Source: Rugamonas rivuli (lineage in GTDB: Bacteria > Pseudomonadota > Gammaproteobacteria > Burkholderiales > Burkholderiaceae_D). Taken from it: a stretch of DNA of 64,000 nt. Of this stretch, positions 17,389-26,417 are shown in pieces; positions within the stretch are counted from its first letter, which is position 1, and each line of letters opens with the position of its first letter. The stretch is taken from NCBI RefSeq assembly GCF_009380165.1, contig NZ_WHUF01000001.1, forward strand, positions 372,001-436,000, written 5' to 3'. Under the pieces are notes generated by a model, which ran no database searches, was not told the origin of the DNA, and saw nothing but the letters and a program-made list of their open reading frames with translations. A program made the position numbers and the translations under genes.

Positions 17389-18315
17389 CTAGGGTTCGGG
17401 GAAGACGGCGTCGAAGCTCCGTTGTTGGCTGGAGACAAGATTGAGGCCGATGTGGCTGGCGGTGCGGGAATTGAGCGCGCTGCGCACCGCGCGCAGCGGC
17501 GTGACGCCGCGCTTGGGCTGCTCGCCGTTCTGCATGGCCAGCGCCAGCGCGGCCAGGTCGCGGCCCAGCTGCACATTGTTGGGATACATGCCGAACAACA
17601 CGCCTTTCTTGACGTGCAAGACGCTGCTGGAGAACACCGGCACATTGCGGCTCCACGACTCCTTCAGCACCAGCGGCAGGATGGTGGTTTCCTCGACGGT
17701 GGTGCTGTCCTGCGGCAGCCACAGCGCGTCGCGATGGCCGTCGGCGGCGGCCAGCTGGGTTTCGTAGGCGCGCGCGGCGCCGGCCAGGTCGGACGCTTCC
17801 AGCGCGGCCAGTTCCAGCCCCAGGCCACGGGCGGCCTCGCGGGCCAGGCGGATCTGCGCCTCGTTGACGGCCGGGTTGTAGACCACGATCACGCGGCGTA
17901 TGCCGGGCAGCAGGCTTTTCAGCATGGAGAACAGCAGGGCGGGGTCGGGCGTCAGGCTGATGCCGTTGAGGCGCTCGGCGTCCGGCGACGGGCCGACGCC
18001 GCCGACCACCACGGCCTGCGCCGGATCCAGCGTGCCGGCCGCCTTCAAGCCCTGGCGGCCGAGGGCGATCACCACCTTGCCGTTCTTGAGCATGTTGCGC
18101 AGTTCGCCCAGGTCGCTGGCCGCCGTCAGCGCGATGGCGCGCGGCCTGGCCTTGGATTGTTCCTCGATGCCCTGGAGGATTTCGGCGAACACGGTGCGGT
18201 AGGGATCGCCGATGTCGGGATACAACACCGTCAGCGTCTGGGCGTCGGCCCGCCCGCCGAGTAAGCTCAGCAGCAGGACCAGCAAATGGGCAACGACGTA
18301 AATGGTGAATCGCAC
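17389..18315 (-). CDS. Periplasmic substrate-binding protein (ABC_sub_bind type), second paralogue
   Basis: 308 residues with an N-terminal signal segment (VVAHLLVLLLSLLGGRADAQ). The fold begins at once after it (LTVLYPDIGDPYRTVFAEI), then VVIALGRQGLKAAG, VIVVYNPAVNEAQ, WLPQDSTTVEET and VPVFSSSVLHVKKG. It is clearly a tandem duplicate of the next gene downstream (119-base gap). It is probably the first gene of a unit with that paralogue, the hybrid sensor and the TonB receptor. As with its paralogue, no transporter membrane or ATPase component is nearby. The ligand is unknown. Confidence 0.85.
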   Translation of the reverse strand: MRFTIYVVAHLLVLLLSLLGGRADAQTLTVLYPDIGDPYRTVFAEILQGIEEQSKARPRAIALTAASDLGELRNMLKNGKVVIALGRQGLKAAGTLDPAQAVVVGGVGPSPDAERLNGISLTPDPALLFSMLKSLLPGIRRVIVVYNPAVNEAQIRLAREAARGLGLELAALEASDLAGAARAYETQLAAADGHRDALWLPQDSTTVEETTILPLVLKESWSRNVPVFSSSVLHVKKGVLFGMYPNNVQLGRDLAALALAMQNGEQPKRGVTPLRAVRSALNSRTASHIGLNLVSSQQRSFDAVFPEP

Positions 18316-18460
18316 AATGATAGTCGCGGCTGGGTAGGAACAGCGGAAGTGTATCCTTTGCTAACGATTCTACCTTCATAGATAATTTCAATGTAGAGCC
18401 TGAAAGCGCTTCCAGTTGATATAAACTAAGATTCTGGCAACACTTATTTAACATTCCTCC

Positions 18461-19843
18461 ATGCCCGCTTCCAAAACGCCGATCCGCACGCCACCCATGT
18501 TCAACCTCGCCTGGCCTTTGCTCGTCGAGCTGGGACTGGCGATCGCCTCCAGCGTGATCGGCACGGCGCTGGCGTCGCGCATCTCCGACGCGGCCGGCGG
18601 CGCCTTCGCCATCGCCAGCCAGGTGTCGGCCACGCTGTTCATCCTGTTCCGCATCATCGGCGCCGGCGTCAGCGTGGTGGTGACGCAGAACCTGGGCGGC
18701 GGCCAGCGCGCGGCGGCCGACCGCGTGGCTTGCGCGGTGGTGGGCGCCAGCACCTGGCTGGGCGTCGTCACCGGCCTGATGGCGCTGCTGGGCGCGCATG
18801 GCGTGCTGCATCTGCTGAACGCGCCGGCCGAAGTGCTGCCGCTGGCGGCGCCGTTCCTGCAGGCGCTGGCGCCGGCCATGCTGCTCGATGCGTGGAACGC
18901 CTCCATGGCCAGCGTGATGCGCGCCCACCTGCGCACGCGGGATACGCTGGTGGTGCTGGTCATCATGCACGTCAGCCACCTGGCGCTGGCGATACCGCTG
19001 ATGCACGGCTGGGGGCCGATACCCGCAATGGGTTTGCCCGGCTACGCGGTGGCGCTGGCGATCAGCCGCGCCATCGGCCTGGCGCTGCATCTGCTGATGT
19101 GGCGCGTGCACCTGCACATCCGCGTGGCGCGCGACGACTGGTGGCGCTTGCCGCGCCGCGAACTGGGCGCGGTGCTGCATATCGGCCTGCCCGGCGCGGC
19201 CGAGAACATCGCCTGGCGCCTGGCCTTCATGGTCAGCGTGGCGACGGCGGCGGAACTGGGTGCGAGGTCGCTGGCGACGCAAGCCTATGTGCTGCAGCTG
19301 ATGGGCGGGGTGATGATGTTCAGCATCGCCACCGGGCTGGCGGTGGAAATCGTGGTCGGCTATCTGATCGGCGCGGGGCGGCTGCGCGAGGCGCATGGCG
19401 TGGTGCGGCGTTCGCTGGCGCGCGGGCTGGTGGTGTGCGTGCTGATCGCCGCGTGCGCCGCGCTGCTGGGTCGTTGGCTATTGGGCTGGTTCACGCAGGA
19501 CCAGGAGATCATCGCGGCCGGCGCCACGCTGTTGTGGATCACCGTGCTGCTGGAGCCGGGCCGCACCTTCAACCTGGTGGTGATCAACGCGCTGCGCGCC
19601 GCCGGCGACGCGCGCTTTCCCGTGATGGCGGGCGCCTTGTCGATGCTGCTGGTGCTGGCCGGCGGCAGCTGGCTGCTGGGCGTGGTGCTGGGCTGGGGCT
19701 TGCCCGGCGTGTGGATCGCCTACGCCGCCGACGAATGGATACGCGGCTTGATCATGTGGCGCCGCTGGCAGACCCACGCCTGGGTGCCGCACGCCCGCGC
19801 CTCGCGCAAGCGGCTGCGGCCCGTCATCGTGGTCGAAGGCTAG
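18461..19843 (+). CDS. MATE-family efflux transporter
   Basis: 460 residues with about twelve hydrophobic segments and two homologous halves, typical of Na+/H+-coupled multidrug and toxin exporters (NLAWPLLVELGLAIASSVIG near the start, LEPGRTFNLVVINALRAAGDARFP in the C-terminal half). It is read divergently from the binding-protein operon across 145 bases. Its TAG stop shares a CTAG tetranucleotide with the stop of the convergent LysR gene. The substrate cannot be inferred. The start is the ATG at 18461; no strong ribosome-binding site precedes it. Confidence 0.92.
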   Translation: MPASKTPIRTPPMFNLAWPLLVELGLAIASSVIGTALASRISDAAGGAFAIASQVSATLFILFRIIGAGVSVVVTQNLGGGQRAAADRVACAVVGASTWLGVVTGLMALLGAHGVLHLLNAPAEVLPLAAPFLQALAPAMLLDAWNASMASVMRAHLRTRDTLVVLVIMHVSHLALAIPLMHGWGPIPAMGLPGYAVALAISRAIGLALHLLMWRVHLHIRVARDDWWRLPRRELGAVLHIGLPGAAENIAWRLAFMVSVATAAELGARSLATQAYVLQLMGGVMMFSIATGLAVEIVVGYLIGAGRLREAHGVVRRSLARGLVVCVLIAACAALLGRWLLGWFTQDQEIIAAGATLLWITVLLEPGRTFNLVVINALRAAGDARFPVMAGALSMLLVLAGGSWLLGVVLGWGLPGVWIAYAADEWIRGLIMWRRWQTHAWVPHARASRKRLRPVIVVEG

Positions 19844-20739
19844 GCCAGTTCCGCAAAACGCCCGGTGATCCAGTCGATGAACACGCGCACGCGGTTGCTC
19901 AGGTGGCGGTTGGGCGGGTAGACCATGTGGAACGGGTAGGGCGCCGGCTGCCAGCTTTTCAGGATGGGCACCAGCGCGCCGCTGGCGATGTGGTCGCGGG
20001 CGATGTAGTCGAAGGTCTGGATCACGCCCAGCCCGGCCAGCGCCGCCGCGAAGTGGGCGTTGCTCTCGTTGATGCCGATGGCGTGGCGCGGCCGTATCTC
20101 CAGCTTCTGGCCGGCGCGCGCGAAGCTGGCCGGCACCGGCCGTCCGCTGCGCGCGGACAGATAATTGATGAACCGGTGTTCGCCTTCCAGCTCCGACGGA
20201 TGGCGCGGCGTGCCGTGCGCCGCCAGGTAGTCCGGCGCGGCGCAGGTGATCCACGCCGTCCTGCCGATCGGCCGCGCCACCAGCGACAGGTCGGTGATGA
20301 CGCCGCCGCGTATCACGCAATCGACGTTGTCGCTGATGAGGTCCACATGGCGGTCGCTGACGCCCAGGTCGAGCTGGATGCCGGGATAGCGTTCCACGAA
20401 TTCCGGCAGCGCCGGCACGATGATGCGGCTGGCCACCGAGGAGCCGGTGTCCACGCGCAGGTGGCCGCGCGGCGTGCCGTGGGCGGCGCCGAAGCTGTTG
20501 TCGATGTCCCCGAGATCCTTGATGAGCCGCGTGGCCTTCTCGTAGTACAGGGCGCCGTCTTCCGTGACGGCGACATGGCGCGTGGTCCGCTGCAGCAGGC
20601 GCACGCCCAGGTGCGCCTCCAGCGACTGCACCAGCTTCGTCACCGTCGCCTTGGGCATCTGCAGCGAATCGGCCGCCTTGGTAAAAGTGCCCGCTTCCAC
20701 CACGCGGGCAAAGGTGCGCATTGCCAGTAGCTGATCCAT
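19840..20739 (-). CDS. LysR-family transcriptional regulator
   Basis: 299 residues, normal LTTR length. A winged helix-turn-helix lies at about 1-60 ([40 protein letters not shown]), followed by a two-lobed effector-binding domain ([17 protein letters not shown] and onwards). It is of the subgroup often found next to and divergent from oxidoreductase genes. Here it is read away from the SDR gene at 20858 across a 118-base AT-richer gap, so it probably controls that gene and itself. The inducer is unknown. Confidence 0.93.
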   Translation of the reverse strand: MDQLLAMRTFARVVEAGTFTKAADSLQMPKATVTKLVQSLEAHLGVRLLQRTTRHVAVTEDGALYYEKATRLIKDLGDIDNSFGAAHGTPRGHLRVDTGSSVASRIIVPALPEFVERYPGIQLDLGVSDRHVDLISDNVDCVIRGGVITDLSLVARPIGRTAWITCAAPDYLAAHGTPRHPSELEGEHRFINYLSARSGRPVPASFARAGQKLEIRPRHAIGINESNAHFAAALAGLGVIQTFDYIARDHIASGALVPILKSWQPAPYPFHMVYPPNRHLSNRVRVFIDWITGRFAELA

Positions 20740-20857
20740 GATTCCTCCTGTTTTTGATTATACACACAGGGGAATAAAGCATTCGTTTATAGCTACTTTA
20801 TCGAACAATGACATGGCCTTAAAGTGGCTGCACTCAACTCACTTTATGGAGCAGATC
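20740..20857. promoter_or_regulatory. Divergent LysR/SDR control region
   Basis: AT-rich 118-base gap between oppositely read genes; the expected site for LysR binding and both promoters. I could not single out one T-N11-A operator with confidence. Confidence 0.4.
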
Positions 20858-21601
20858 ATGAAACTTCAAGGCAAAGTAGCACTCGTCACCGGCGGCACCT
20901 CGGGCATCGGCCTGGCAACGGCGCAGGAGTTTGCGCGGCAGGGCGCCACCGTCTACGTTACCGGCCGCCGCCAGCCGGAACTCGACGCGGCGGTCGACGC
21001 CATCGGCCACGGGGCCGTCGGCGTGCGCGCGGACAGCGCCAACCTGGCAGACCTGGACCGCGTGTATGCGGAAATCGGCCGCCGCTCCGGCCAGCTGGAC
21101 ATCCTGTTCGCCAATGCCGGCGGCGGCGACATGCAGCCGCTGGGCGCGATCACCGAGGAGCATTTCGACCGCATCTTCGGCGCCAATGTGCGCGGCACCG
21201 TGTTCACCGTGCAGAAGGCGCTGCCGTTGCTGAAGGATGGCGCATCGGTGATCCTGTCCGGTTCGACGACGACGGTGCAGGGCACGGAGAACTTCAGCGT
21301 CTACAGCGCCAGCAAGGCGGCGGTGCGCAACTTCGCCCGTTCCTGGCTGCTGGACCTGAAACCGCGCGGCATCCGCGTCAACGTCATCAGCCCGGGGCCG
21401 GTGGCCACGCCAGGACTGGCAGGGCTGGTGCCGCCCGAGCATGTGGACGGTTTGTATGGCCACCTTGCCAGCCTGGTGCCGATGGGCCGCCTGGGCGATC
21501 CGGCGGAAATCGCCAAGGGCGTGCTGTTCCTGGCCTCCGCCGACAGCAGCTTCGTGAACGGCATCGAGCTGTTCGTCGATGGCGGCGTCGCACAGATCTG
21601 A
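20858..21601 (+). CDS. Short-chain dehydrogenase/reductase (SDR)
   Basis: 247 residues, classical SDR. Cofactor motif TGGTSGIG is at 11-18 and NAGG follows the third strand; the active site is Ser136 (LSGST), Tyr149 and Lys153 (YSASK), and the C-terminal GIELFVDGG is typical. It is an NAD(P)-dependent oxidoreductase of unknown substrate. The ATG at 20858 is supported by GGAG about seven bases upstream; longer in-frame versions begin in the divergent promoter region. Probably regulated by the adjacent LysR protein. A strong bidirectional terminator follows. Confidence 0.93.
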   Translation: MKLQGKVALVTGGTSGIGLATAQEFARQGATVYVTGRRQPELDAAVDAIGHGAVGVRADSANLADLDRVYAEIGRRSGQLDILFANAGGGDMQPLGAITEEHFDRIFGANVRGTVFTVQKALPLLKDGASVILSGSTTTVQGTENFSVYSASKAAVRNFARSWLLDLKPRGIRVNVISPGPVATPGLAGLVPPEHVDGLYGHLASLVPMGRLGDPAEIAKGVLFLASADSSFVNGIELFVDGGVAQI

Positions 21602-21605
21602 CGAT

Positions 21606-21636
21606 AAAAAAAGCGCCGGAAATTCCGGCGCCTTTG
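21606..21636. terminator. Bidirectional intrinsic terminator
   Basis: An A-run (21606-21612) leads into a near-perfect stem GCGCCGGAA/TTCCGGCGC followed by CCTTTG. It sits between the plus-strand SDR gene and the minus-strand PstS-like gene, whose ends are about 50 bases apart. On the minus strand the A-run becomes the T-tract, so it is stronger in that direction. Confidence 0.85.
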
Positions 21637-21653
21637 TGTGCTTGCGGTGCGGC

Positions 21654-22064
21654 TTACTGCACCGTGAGGATCACCTTGACGGTATCGTCCACCGCCGATT
21701 TCTCGATGTAGCCGATGGCCTGCGGATCGGCCGCCACGGCCTTCTTCACCTCGGCGCTGGAGCCCAGCTCCTTCGGTGCGCTGGCCTTGCCGGTAAATAC
21801 CAGCTTGGACCAGATGGCTTTGACCTGCGTGGAGTCCTTGTCCAGCACCTTTTTATAGAACTCGTTGCGCAGCGGGCCGTCGGTGTGCTCGATCGGCGTG
21901 AACAGCGTCGATTTGCCAAGGAAGAACTGGGCCGCCTGTTCGCTGAACATGCGCGTGGCCGGATTCTTCGGGCTGACGATGACGACGATTTCCGCCGCAA
22001 ATACAGGGGCCGCGGCCAGCCATACGCCTGCCGCCAGCAGCATCTTGCCGATAGTCGTTTTCAT
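21654..22064 (-). CDS. Small periplasmic PstS-like (phosphate-binding-type) protein
   Basis: 136 residues. The signal peptide (MKTTIGKMLLAAGVWLAAAP, cleavage after VFA) precedes a compact PBP-like domain (IVVIVSPKNPATRMFSEQAA, FLGKS, AVAADPQAIGYIEKS) resembling the C-terminal part of PstS-type binding proteins. It is less than half the length of true PstS. AAGGAG precedes the ATG by seven bases. It follows the porin gene by 11 bases, so the pair is probably co-transcribed. No pst permease genes are present, so a sensory or accessory role is possible. Confidence 0.85.
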   Translation of the reverse strand: MKTTIGKMLLAAGVWLAAAPVFAAEIVVIVSPKNPATRMFSEQAAQFFLGKSTLFTPIEHTDGPLRNEFYKKVLDKDSTQVKAIWSKLVFTGKASAPKELGSSAEVKKAVAADPQAIGYIEKSAVDDTVKVILTVQ

Positions 22065-22075
22065 ATGGGTTCTCC

Positions 22076-23281
22076 TTAGAAGACGAAATCGATGGCGGCG
22101 GCGTAGACGTTGACGGTGCTGCCTGCAAAACCCGGTTTGGGATTGAGGAAGTAGCCCGCGCCGTCGCGCGTCTTGATGCGGTCCATCTGCACCTTGAACG
22201 CGGCCGATTTGTAGAAGTCCCAGCGCAGGCCGATGCCGGTGGTCGATTGCAGGCCGGCCTTGATGGCGGCATTGGTGCCGGCGGTCAGCGCGGCCAATGG
22301 TCCGGCGGTCGGTATGCCCGCGAAGTCGCGGATGCTGTCCTGTTTGACGTCGCCGTGCACAATGTAGGGGACGAACTTGCCGTAGCGGTAGCCCATCATG
22401 ACGTACCACGAGCTGGTGTCCTGCACCAGGCGCGATTCGGTCTTGCGCTTGGCGTATTCGGCCTGGCCGATGATGTTGTTGTAGTCCATGGTGATGCCGG
22501 CCGACGTGAAGGTACCCTTGATGTCGGTGAGCTTGAGTTCACTCGCCACCGAGGTCAGGCCGACCTTGTTCAGCGTGCCGACCAGACCGGTCAGGCTGGC
22601 GTTGTCGAACAGGCCGAAGGTGGCCTGCGAGCGGCCCACGCGATAGGTGAACGGGCCATTTTCGACCACCAGCTGGGTGGAGATCACCGGCTTGAATTCG
22701 ACGTAGTAATTGCCCGGCGAGCGCACCTTGGTGCGGCCCACCGCCGCCTGCGCGGTCACGGTGGTGTCGCCGAAGCTGTGCTGGTAGGTGACGTCGCCGC
22801 CGTCGGCGTTGTCGGCGGTGACCTGGCGGTACACCTCATTGGGCGGGCGCAGCATGGTGTTGGCGTAGCCGACGTTGCGCACGTCGGAGATCATGTACAC
22901 AGGCAGGCCGATGCGGCCCAGGCGCAGCGAGAAATCGTCATTGAGCTTGAACTTGGCGAAAGCCCATGCCAGCTCTGCGCCGAACTGATCGTTGTTGCCA
23001 TTCTTGCGGACCAGTCCTTGCGCGGTGAACGAGACGGTGTCGCTCCATTTGGCGGTGGCCTGGATGCCGAGATTCGAATCGACGCCAGGGCGTGCGTGCT
23101 TGGTCACGCCGGACGCCTGGTTGACGCGGTTGAATTCCGCCTGATCGGAGTTGGTCATCGTCAGGGCGCCGGTGCCGAAACCGCTGACGGTGATCGGCAT
23201 GCCGTCCTGCGCATGGGCAGCGGTGGCGGCTAAGGCGCCGAGGACTGCTAAAGCTGTAATCGCAAGCTTGGGTTGTTTCAT
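22076..23281 (-). CDS. Outer-membrane porin
   Basis: 401 residues. The signal peptide (about 1-24, ends AAHAQ) is followed by a barrel with alternating strands and a C-terminal phenylalanine (AIDFVF), the usual signal for outer-membrane insertion. FSLRLGRIGLPVYM and NPKPGF are loop/strand features of small Gram-negative porin-like proteins. GGAGGGGT precedes the ATG. The partner gene directly downstream encodes a small PstS-like protein, which hints at anion or phosphate-related solutes, but this is only context. Confidence 0.88.
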   Translation of the reverse strand: MKQPKLAITALAVLGALAATAAHAQDGMPITVSGFGTGALTMTNSDQAEFNRVNQASGVTKHARPGVDSNLGIQATAKWSDTVSFTAQGLVRKNGNNDQFGAELAWAFAKFKLNDDFSLRLGRIGLPVYMISDVRNVGYANTMLRPPNEVYRQVTADNADGGDVTYQHSFGDTTVTAQAAVGRTKVRSPGNYYVEFKPVISTQLVVENGPFTYRVGRSQATFGLFDNASLTGLVGTLNKVGLTSVASELKLTDIKGTFTSAGITMDYNNIIGQAEYAKRKTESRLVQDTSSWYVMMGYRYGKFVPYIVHGDVKQDSIRDFAGIPTAGPLAALTAGTNAAIKAGLQSTTGIGLRWDFYKSAAFKVQMDRIKTRDGAGYFLNPKPGFAGSTVNVYAAAIDFVF

Positions 23282-23555
23282 CGTGTACCCCTCCGTAGGT
23301 TGATGGCGCCGTTATAGGTTGTTGTGTGCGCCTTTTTTAGTGTGGCCCGGGGAGGGGGGCTTGTGGGCGATTTTGTGGAGAAATGTCACAATTGCGTTGT
23401 GCAGAGGCAACAAATTGCAAGATGGAAGCGGTATCATATGATGCAAACGGCAAGCTTGCCTAAAGGATGTGCTTGATCTACAGAGGGTGTGCGGCGGCGG
23501 CCGGCGCGCGTTGTCCAAGACAGCTATGACACAATTTGCGCCGGCCGCGGGCCGC

Positions 23556-23996
23556 TTACAGGGCCGGCATTTTGCGGAAGCCGACGCCCAGGCGGTTCCA
23601 GGAATTGATGGTATTGATGGCCAGCGTCAGGTCCACTTGTTCCTTGGGCGTGAACTGGGCTTGCAGCCGTTCGTAGTCGGCGTCCGGCGCGTGGGTGGTG
23701 GAGAGCTGGGTCAGCGCCTCGGTCCAGGCCAGTGCGGCCTGTTCGCGTTCGGTGAAGAACGGCGTTTCGCGCCAGGCGGCCAGGCCGTGCATGCGGCGGT
23801 CGCTCTCGCCGGCCTTGCGGGCGTCGGTGGTGTGCATGTCGATGCAGAAGGCGCAGCCGTTGATTTGCGAGCTGCGCAGCTTGACCAGCTCCAGCAGCGA
23901 CGGTTCCAGGCCCAGTTTATTGACCGCGACTTCCAGCGCGATCATGGCTTTCATGGCGTCGGGGGAGGCGGTGTAGAAATCGGTGCGGGCGTTCAT
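23556..23996 (-). CDS. AhpD-like alkylhydroperoxidase / carboxymuconolactone decarboxylase family protein
   Basis: 146 residues, all-helical AhpD-like fold. The redox motif CAFC gives Cys48 and Cys51 with His55 (CAFCIDMH), as in peroxidase-type members of the family rather than true decarboxylases. It probably reduces peroxides or acts as a thiol oxidoreductase. It stands at the downstream end of the haemerythrin/haemoglobin/oxidase cluster, on the same strand but after a 99-base gap, so it may have its own promoter. Confidence 0.9.
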   Translation of the reverse strand: MNARTDFYTASPDAMKAMIALEVAVNKLGLEPSLLELVKLRSSQINGCAFCIDMHTTDARKAGESDRRMHGLAAWRETPFFTEREQAALAWTEALTQLSTTHAPDADYERLQAQFTPKEQVDLTLAINTINSWNRLGVGFRKMPAL

Positions 23997-24095
23997 GATG
24001 GTCTTCCTTCAATGTGGTGGGTGAATGTAGCCATTGTAGGAGGCCAATCACGGGCAGGGAGAGGCCAATCCGGACTGAAAACACCAGTCCAATCA

Positions 24096-24518
24096 TCAGG
24101 CCAGCGCGTGGGCCGATTCGATGGCCGGGTAGAACTCGCGGTCTTCCTTCATCATGCGCTCGTACAGCGTCCGCAGTACGCGGTTGGCTTCGTCGCGAAA
24201 GGCTTCCGGCTGTTCGACCAATTGGCGCGCGGTGTTCCAGCGGCCGGCGAAACCGAGGTAGTCGCCGGCGATGTTGTCCATCTCCTGGCGATAGCGTTGG
24301 CTCATGCCGGCCAGCGCGGCGTTGCCGCTCGCTTCCAGTGTTGGATAGAGCACTCGGTCTTCCACGGCCAGGTGCAGCTTGATCACGCCGCTCATGGCGA
24401 CGATGCGGTGCGAGATGTCGGCCGCATGTTCGGCGATGCCGCTCTGGACCAATTTGCGCAGGTCGGCGATGGCGCTGAGGATGTCGATATGCTGGTGCTT
24501 GAATTTGTCGATGTTCAT
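24096..24518 (-). CDS. Haemerythrin-like domain protein
   Basis: 140 residues forming a four-helix bundle with metal-ligand-type residues in KHQHIDIL, LHLAVEDRVLYP and EDREFYPAIES. Haemerythrin-like proteins bind a di-iron centre that carries oxygen or reacts with nitric oxide. It is the last gene of a row with DUF1971, a truncated haemoglobin, SCO, cytochromes and a haem-copper oxidase, a setting that favours a gas-binding or NO-protective role. It lies 24 bases after the DUF1971 gene. Confidence 0.85.
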   Translation of the reverse strand: MNIDKFKHQHIDILSAIADLRKLVQSGIAEHAADISHRIVAMSGVIKLHLAVEDRVLYPTLEASGNAALAGMSQRYRQEMDNIAGDYLGFAGRWNTARQLVEQPEAFRDEANRVLRTLYERMMKEDREFYPAIESAHALA

Positions 24519-24542
24519 GGTGTTTTCGTGGTGAGGGTTGTA

Positions 24543-24824
24543 TTAACGATGGAAGTCGACCTGGAAGCGTACCGGTCCGACCACTTGTACTTCGTGTTCG
24601 ATGCGCGGTTCGACCACGCCGGGATGGTCCGGCGTGAGCAGCACTTCTTCGGCCGGTTGCGACAGGTCGGTGATGCGGTACAGCAGACTGCCTTCCAATA
24701 TCGTGATGCGGCCCCACACGCCGGCGGCGGTGGTGTGGCTGCGTTGCAGCGCGGCGGGCACGGTGTGTTCGGTGAAAACGGGGCTGCTTTTGTAGTGGAC
24801 GGCGGTGTCGGGGATGGTTTTCAT
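24543..24824 (-). CDS. DUF1971 (YeaR/TehB-C-like) cupin protein
   Basis: 93 residues with the DUF1971 pattern (MKTIPDTAVHYKSSPVF near the start, VWGRITILEGSLLYRI, EVLLTPDHPGVVEP). The family includes E. coli YeaR, whose gene responds to nitrate and nitric oxide. The ATG overlaps the stop of the truncated haemoglobin gene by four bases, so the two are translationally coupled. The biochemical role is unknown; the operon context links it to NO or respiratory stress. Confidence 0.88.
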   Translation of the reverse strand: MKTIPDTAVHYKSSPVFTEHTVPAALQRSHTTAAGVWGRITILEGSLLYRITDLSQPAEEVLLTPDHPGVVEPRIEHEVQVVGPVRFQVDFHR

Positions 24825-25216
24825 GATTGCTCCTTGGGTTGGGCCACCTTCACTTCGCCGAAAAATCCATACTGGAGGCTGGCGGCGATGCGGCGGGCTA
24901 CGGTCTTGAATTCGGTGGCGTCGGCGGGATTGAACAGACGGGTGGCGCTGGTTTCGAACAGCGCGAGCCAGCGCAGGAAGTGCTCGGGCGTGACGCCGTT
25001 CAGCAGCATGTGCTTGCCGAAGACGTTGCCCTGGAAGTTGCGGCTGCCCAGCATGACGGTGCACCAGAAATCGACCATGCGGTCCAGGTGCGGGGTCCAG
25101 TTGTCGCCGATGGCGGCGTCGAAGACCGGTTGCAGGATCGGATCGGCACGGACTTCGTCGTAGAACTCGTGGACCAGTGTGGTGATCGATTCAGGCGTCA
25201 GTGGCAGTTGAGACAT
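24821..25216 (-). CDS. Group III truncated haemoglobin
   Basis: 131 residues, normal for trHb3. By family pattern Tyr19 is B10, His43 the distal E7 residue and His69 (FGKHMLL) the proximal haem ligand; the segment PEHFLRWLALF is diagnostic. These proteins handle NO or oxygen in the cytosol. The first codons overlap the end of the upstream membrane-protein gene by 26 bases and the stop overlaps the DUF1971 start, a tightly coupled arrangement. Confidence 0.92.
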   Translation of the reverse strand: MSQLPLTPESITTLVHEFYDEVRADPILQPVFDAAIGDNWTPHLDRMVDFWCTVMLGSRNFQGNVFGKHMLLNGVTPEHFLRWLALFETSATRLFNPADATEFKTVARRIAASLQYGFFGEVKVAQPKEQS

Positions 25217-25784
25217 GGTGGTTTGCTTTGCTTGGGTTGTTGGAGAATGCGGGCGCCAGGCGCCAGCACCATGCGATGGCTATCGCCACCGATGCGGCCA
25301 CCAGGGCGGCGCCGGTCCAGGCCTGGTCGTCCAGCAGGTAGGCGTTGCACAGGCGTTGCGGCATGTCTTGGTACTGGATGCCGGCGATGGCCATCATCCA
25401 GCTGAAGTTCCCGAGGAAGAAGAGCTGCACGATCCAGTTGGCGCGCTTCAGCGATCCAGGCAGGATGGCGCCCAGTGCGATCAGCGAGATGAACTTCGCC
25501 ACCTCGGCCCACGGCGTGTTGATGCTTTGTTCCAGCGCGCGCGGGATCATCCAGTAAGCGGTGATGAAGAGCAGGGCGGTCAGGCCGCAGACGCCGTGTT
25601 CGTCGTAGCGCGCCAATGCGCCGGGATTCGCGCCGCTGCGCCTGCGGGCGGGCATCCAGCCTGCCGCCACCAACAGCGGCAGTTGCAGCAGCATGTGGCG
25701 CAGCATCGAAGCTTCCAGCCAATGACGCGGCAGTGCTGCGAGCGCGAGGCAGGCCAGGCCGATGGCGGCGCGTCGCGGGTTCAT
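25191..25784 (-). CDS. Multi-pass membrane protein of the oxidase cluster
   Basis: 197 residues with about five hydrophobic segments (ACLALAALPRHWLEAS, LLLQLPLLVAAGW, LTALLFITAYWMI, IVQLFFLGNFSWMMAIAG, AALVAASVAIAIAWCW). It resembles uncharacterised membrane proteins found beside SCO and haem-copper oxidase genes. No catalytic motif is recognised. Its start overlaps the SCO stop by four bases and its end overlaps the haemoglobin gene. A role in oxidase assembly or copper handling is inferred from position only. Confidence 0.8.
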   Translation of the reverse strand: MNPRRAAIGLACLALAALPRHWLEASMLRHMLLQLPLLVAAGWMPARRRSGANPGALARYDEHGVCGLTALLFITAYWMIPRALEQSINTPWAEVAKFISLIALGAILPGSLKRANWIVQLFFLGNFSWMMAIAGIQYQDMPQRLCNAYLLDDQAWTGAALVAASVAIAIAWCWRLAPAFSNNPSKANHHVSTATDA

Positions 25785-26417
25785 AGGCGGCCTCGCGGCG
25801 TGGTGCGTGCCAGCTGCAGCGCATGTTCCAGCGCCTGCGCCGGTTCTTCGTAGTCGTCGATGCGTGCCAGTCTGCCCTGCGTATCGACCAGATGGAAAGC
25901 GGCGTTGTGCTGGAACTCGCCCAGCGGCGCAGGCAGCACGACGATGCCGAATGCATCCAGCACCGCCTTGCGTTCAAGCTCACGGTCCACGCTCACCATG
26001 CGCCACAGCGCCGGATCGGCATGCAGACGTTTCGCATAGTTCGCCAGCACGGGCGGCGTGTCGCGCGGATCGAAGCTGATGCTGACCAGCCGCACCTCGC
26101 GCTGGAGTCCGCGCCTGAGGATCTCCTGCTGCATCTGCTGGAACTCGGTGCCCAGTACCGAGCACACGGCGTTGCAACTGCTGTAGAAGAAGACGACAAT
26201 GGCGACGCGGCCATCGGCACCCAGCATTCGCTCCGCCGCAGCCGGCAGTTCCCGCGGCTGGCGGCTCACCGCCAAGCGTCGCCCATCCTCGGTCGATACG
26301 ACTTCGAAGCCCATCGTGCCCTGGTACAGCGCCGCCATGCCCACAGCGCACACGACGGCTAGTGCGGCCAGTGTCGAACGCAGGCTGTTACTGTTTGAGC
26401 TTGTCGAGGTCTTCATC
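25781..26417 (-). CDS. SCO1/SenC-type copper chaperone
   Basis: About 211 residues. An N-terminal membrane anchor (LAALAVVCAVGMAALY) is followed by a thioredoxin-fold domain with the copper-binding CNAVC motif (Cys81, Cys85) and the distal His170 in GEFQHNAAFHLVD. SCO proteins deliver copper to the CuA or CuB site of oxidases; cbb3-type assembly often needs one. The ATG at 26417 has GGAA just upstream and overlaps the end of the cytochrome c gene by about 30 bases. Confidence 0.9.

Noticed and set aside
16100..18315. Reading the two binding proteins as part of an ABC importer
   Set aside because: No permease or ATPase gene adjoins them; the neighbours are a sensor kinase and a TonB receptor.
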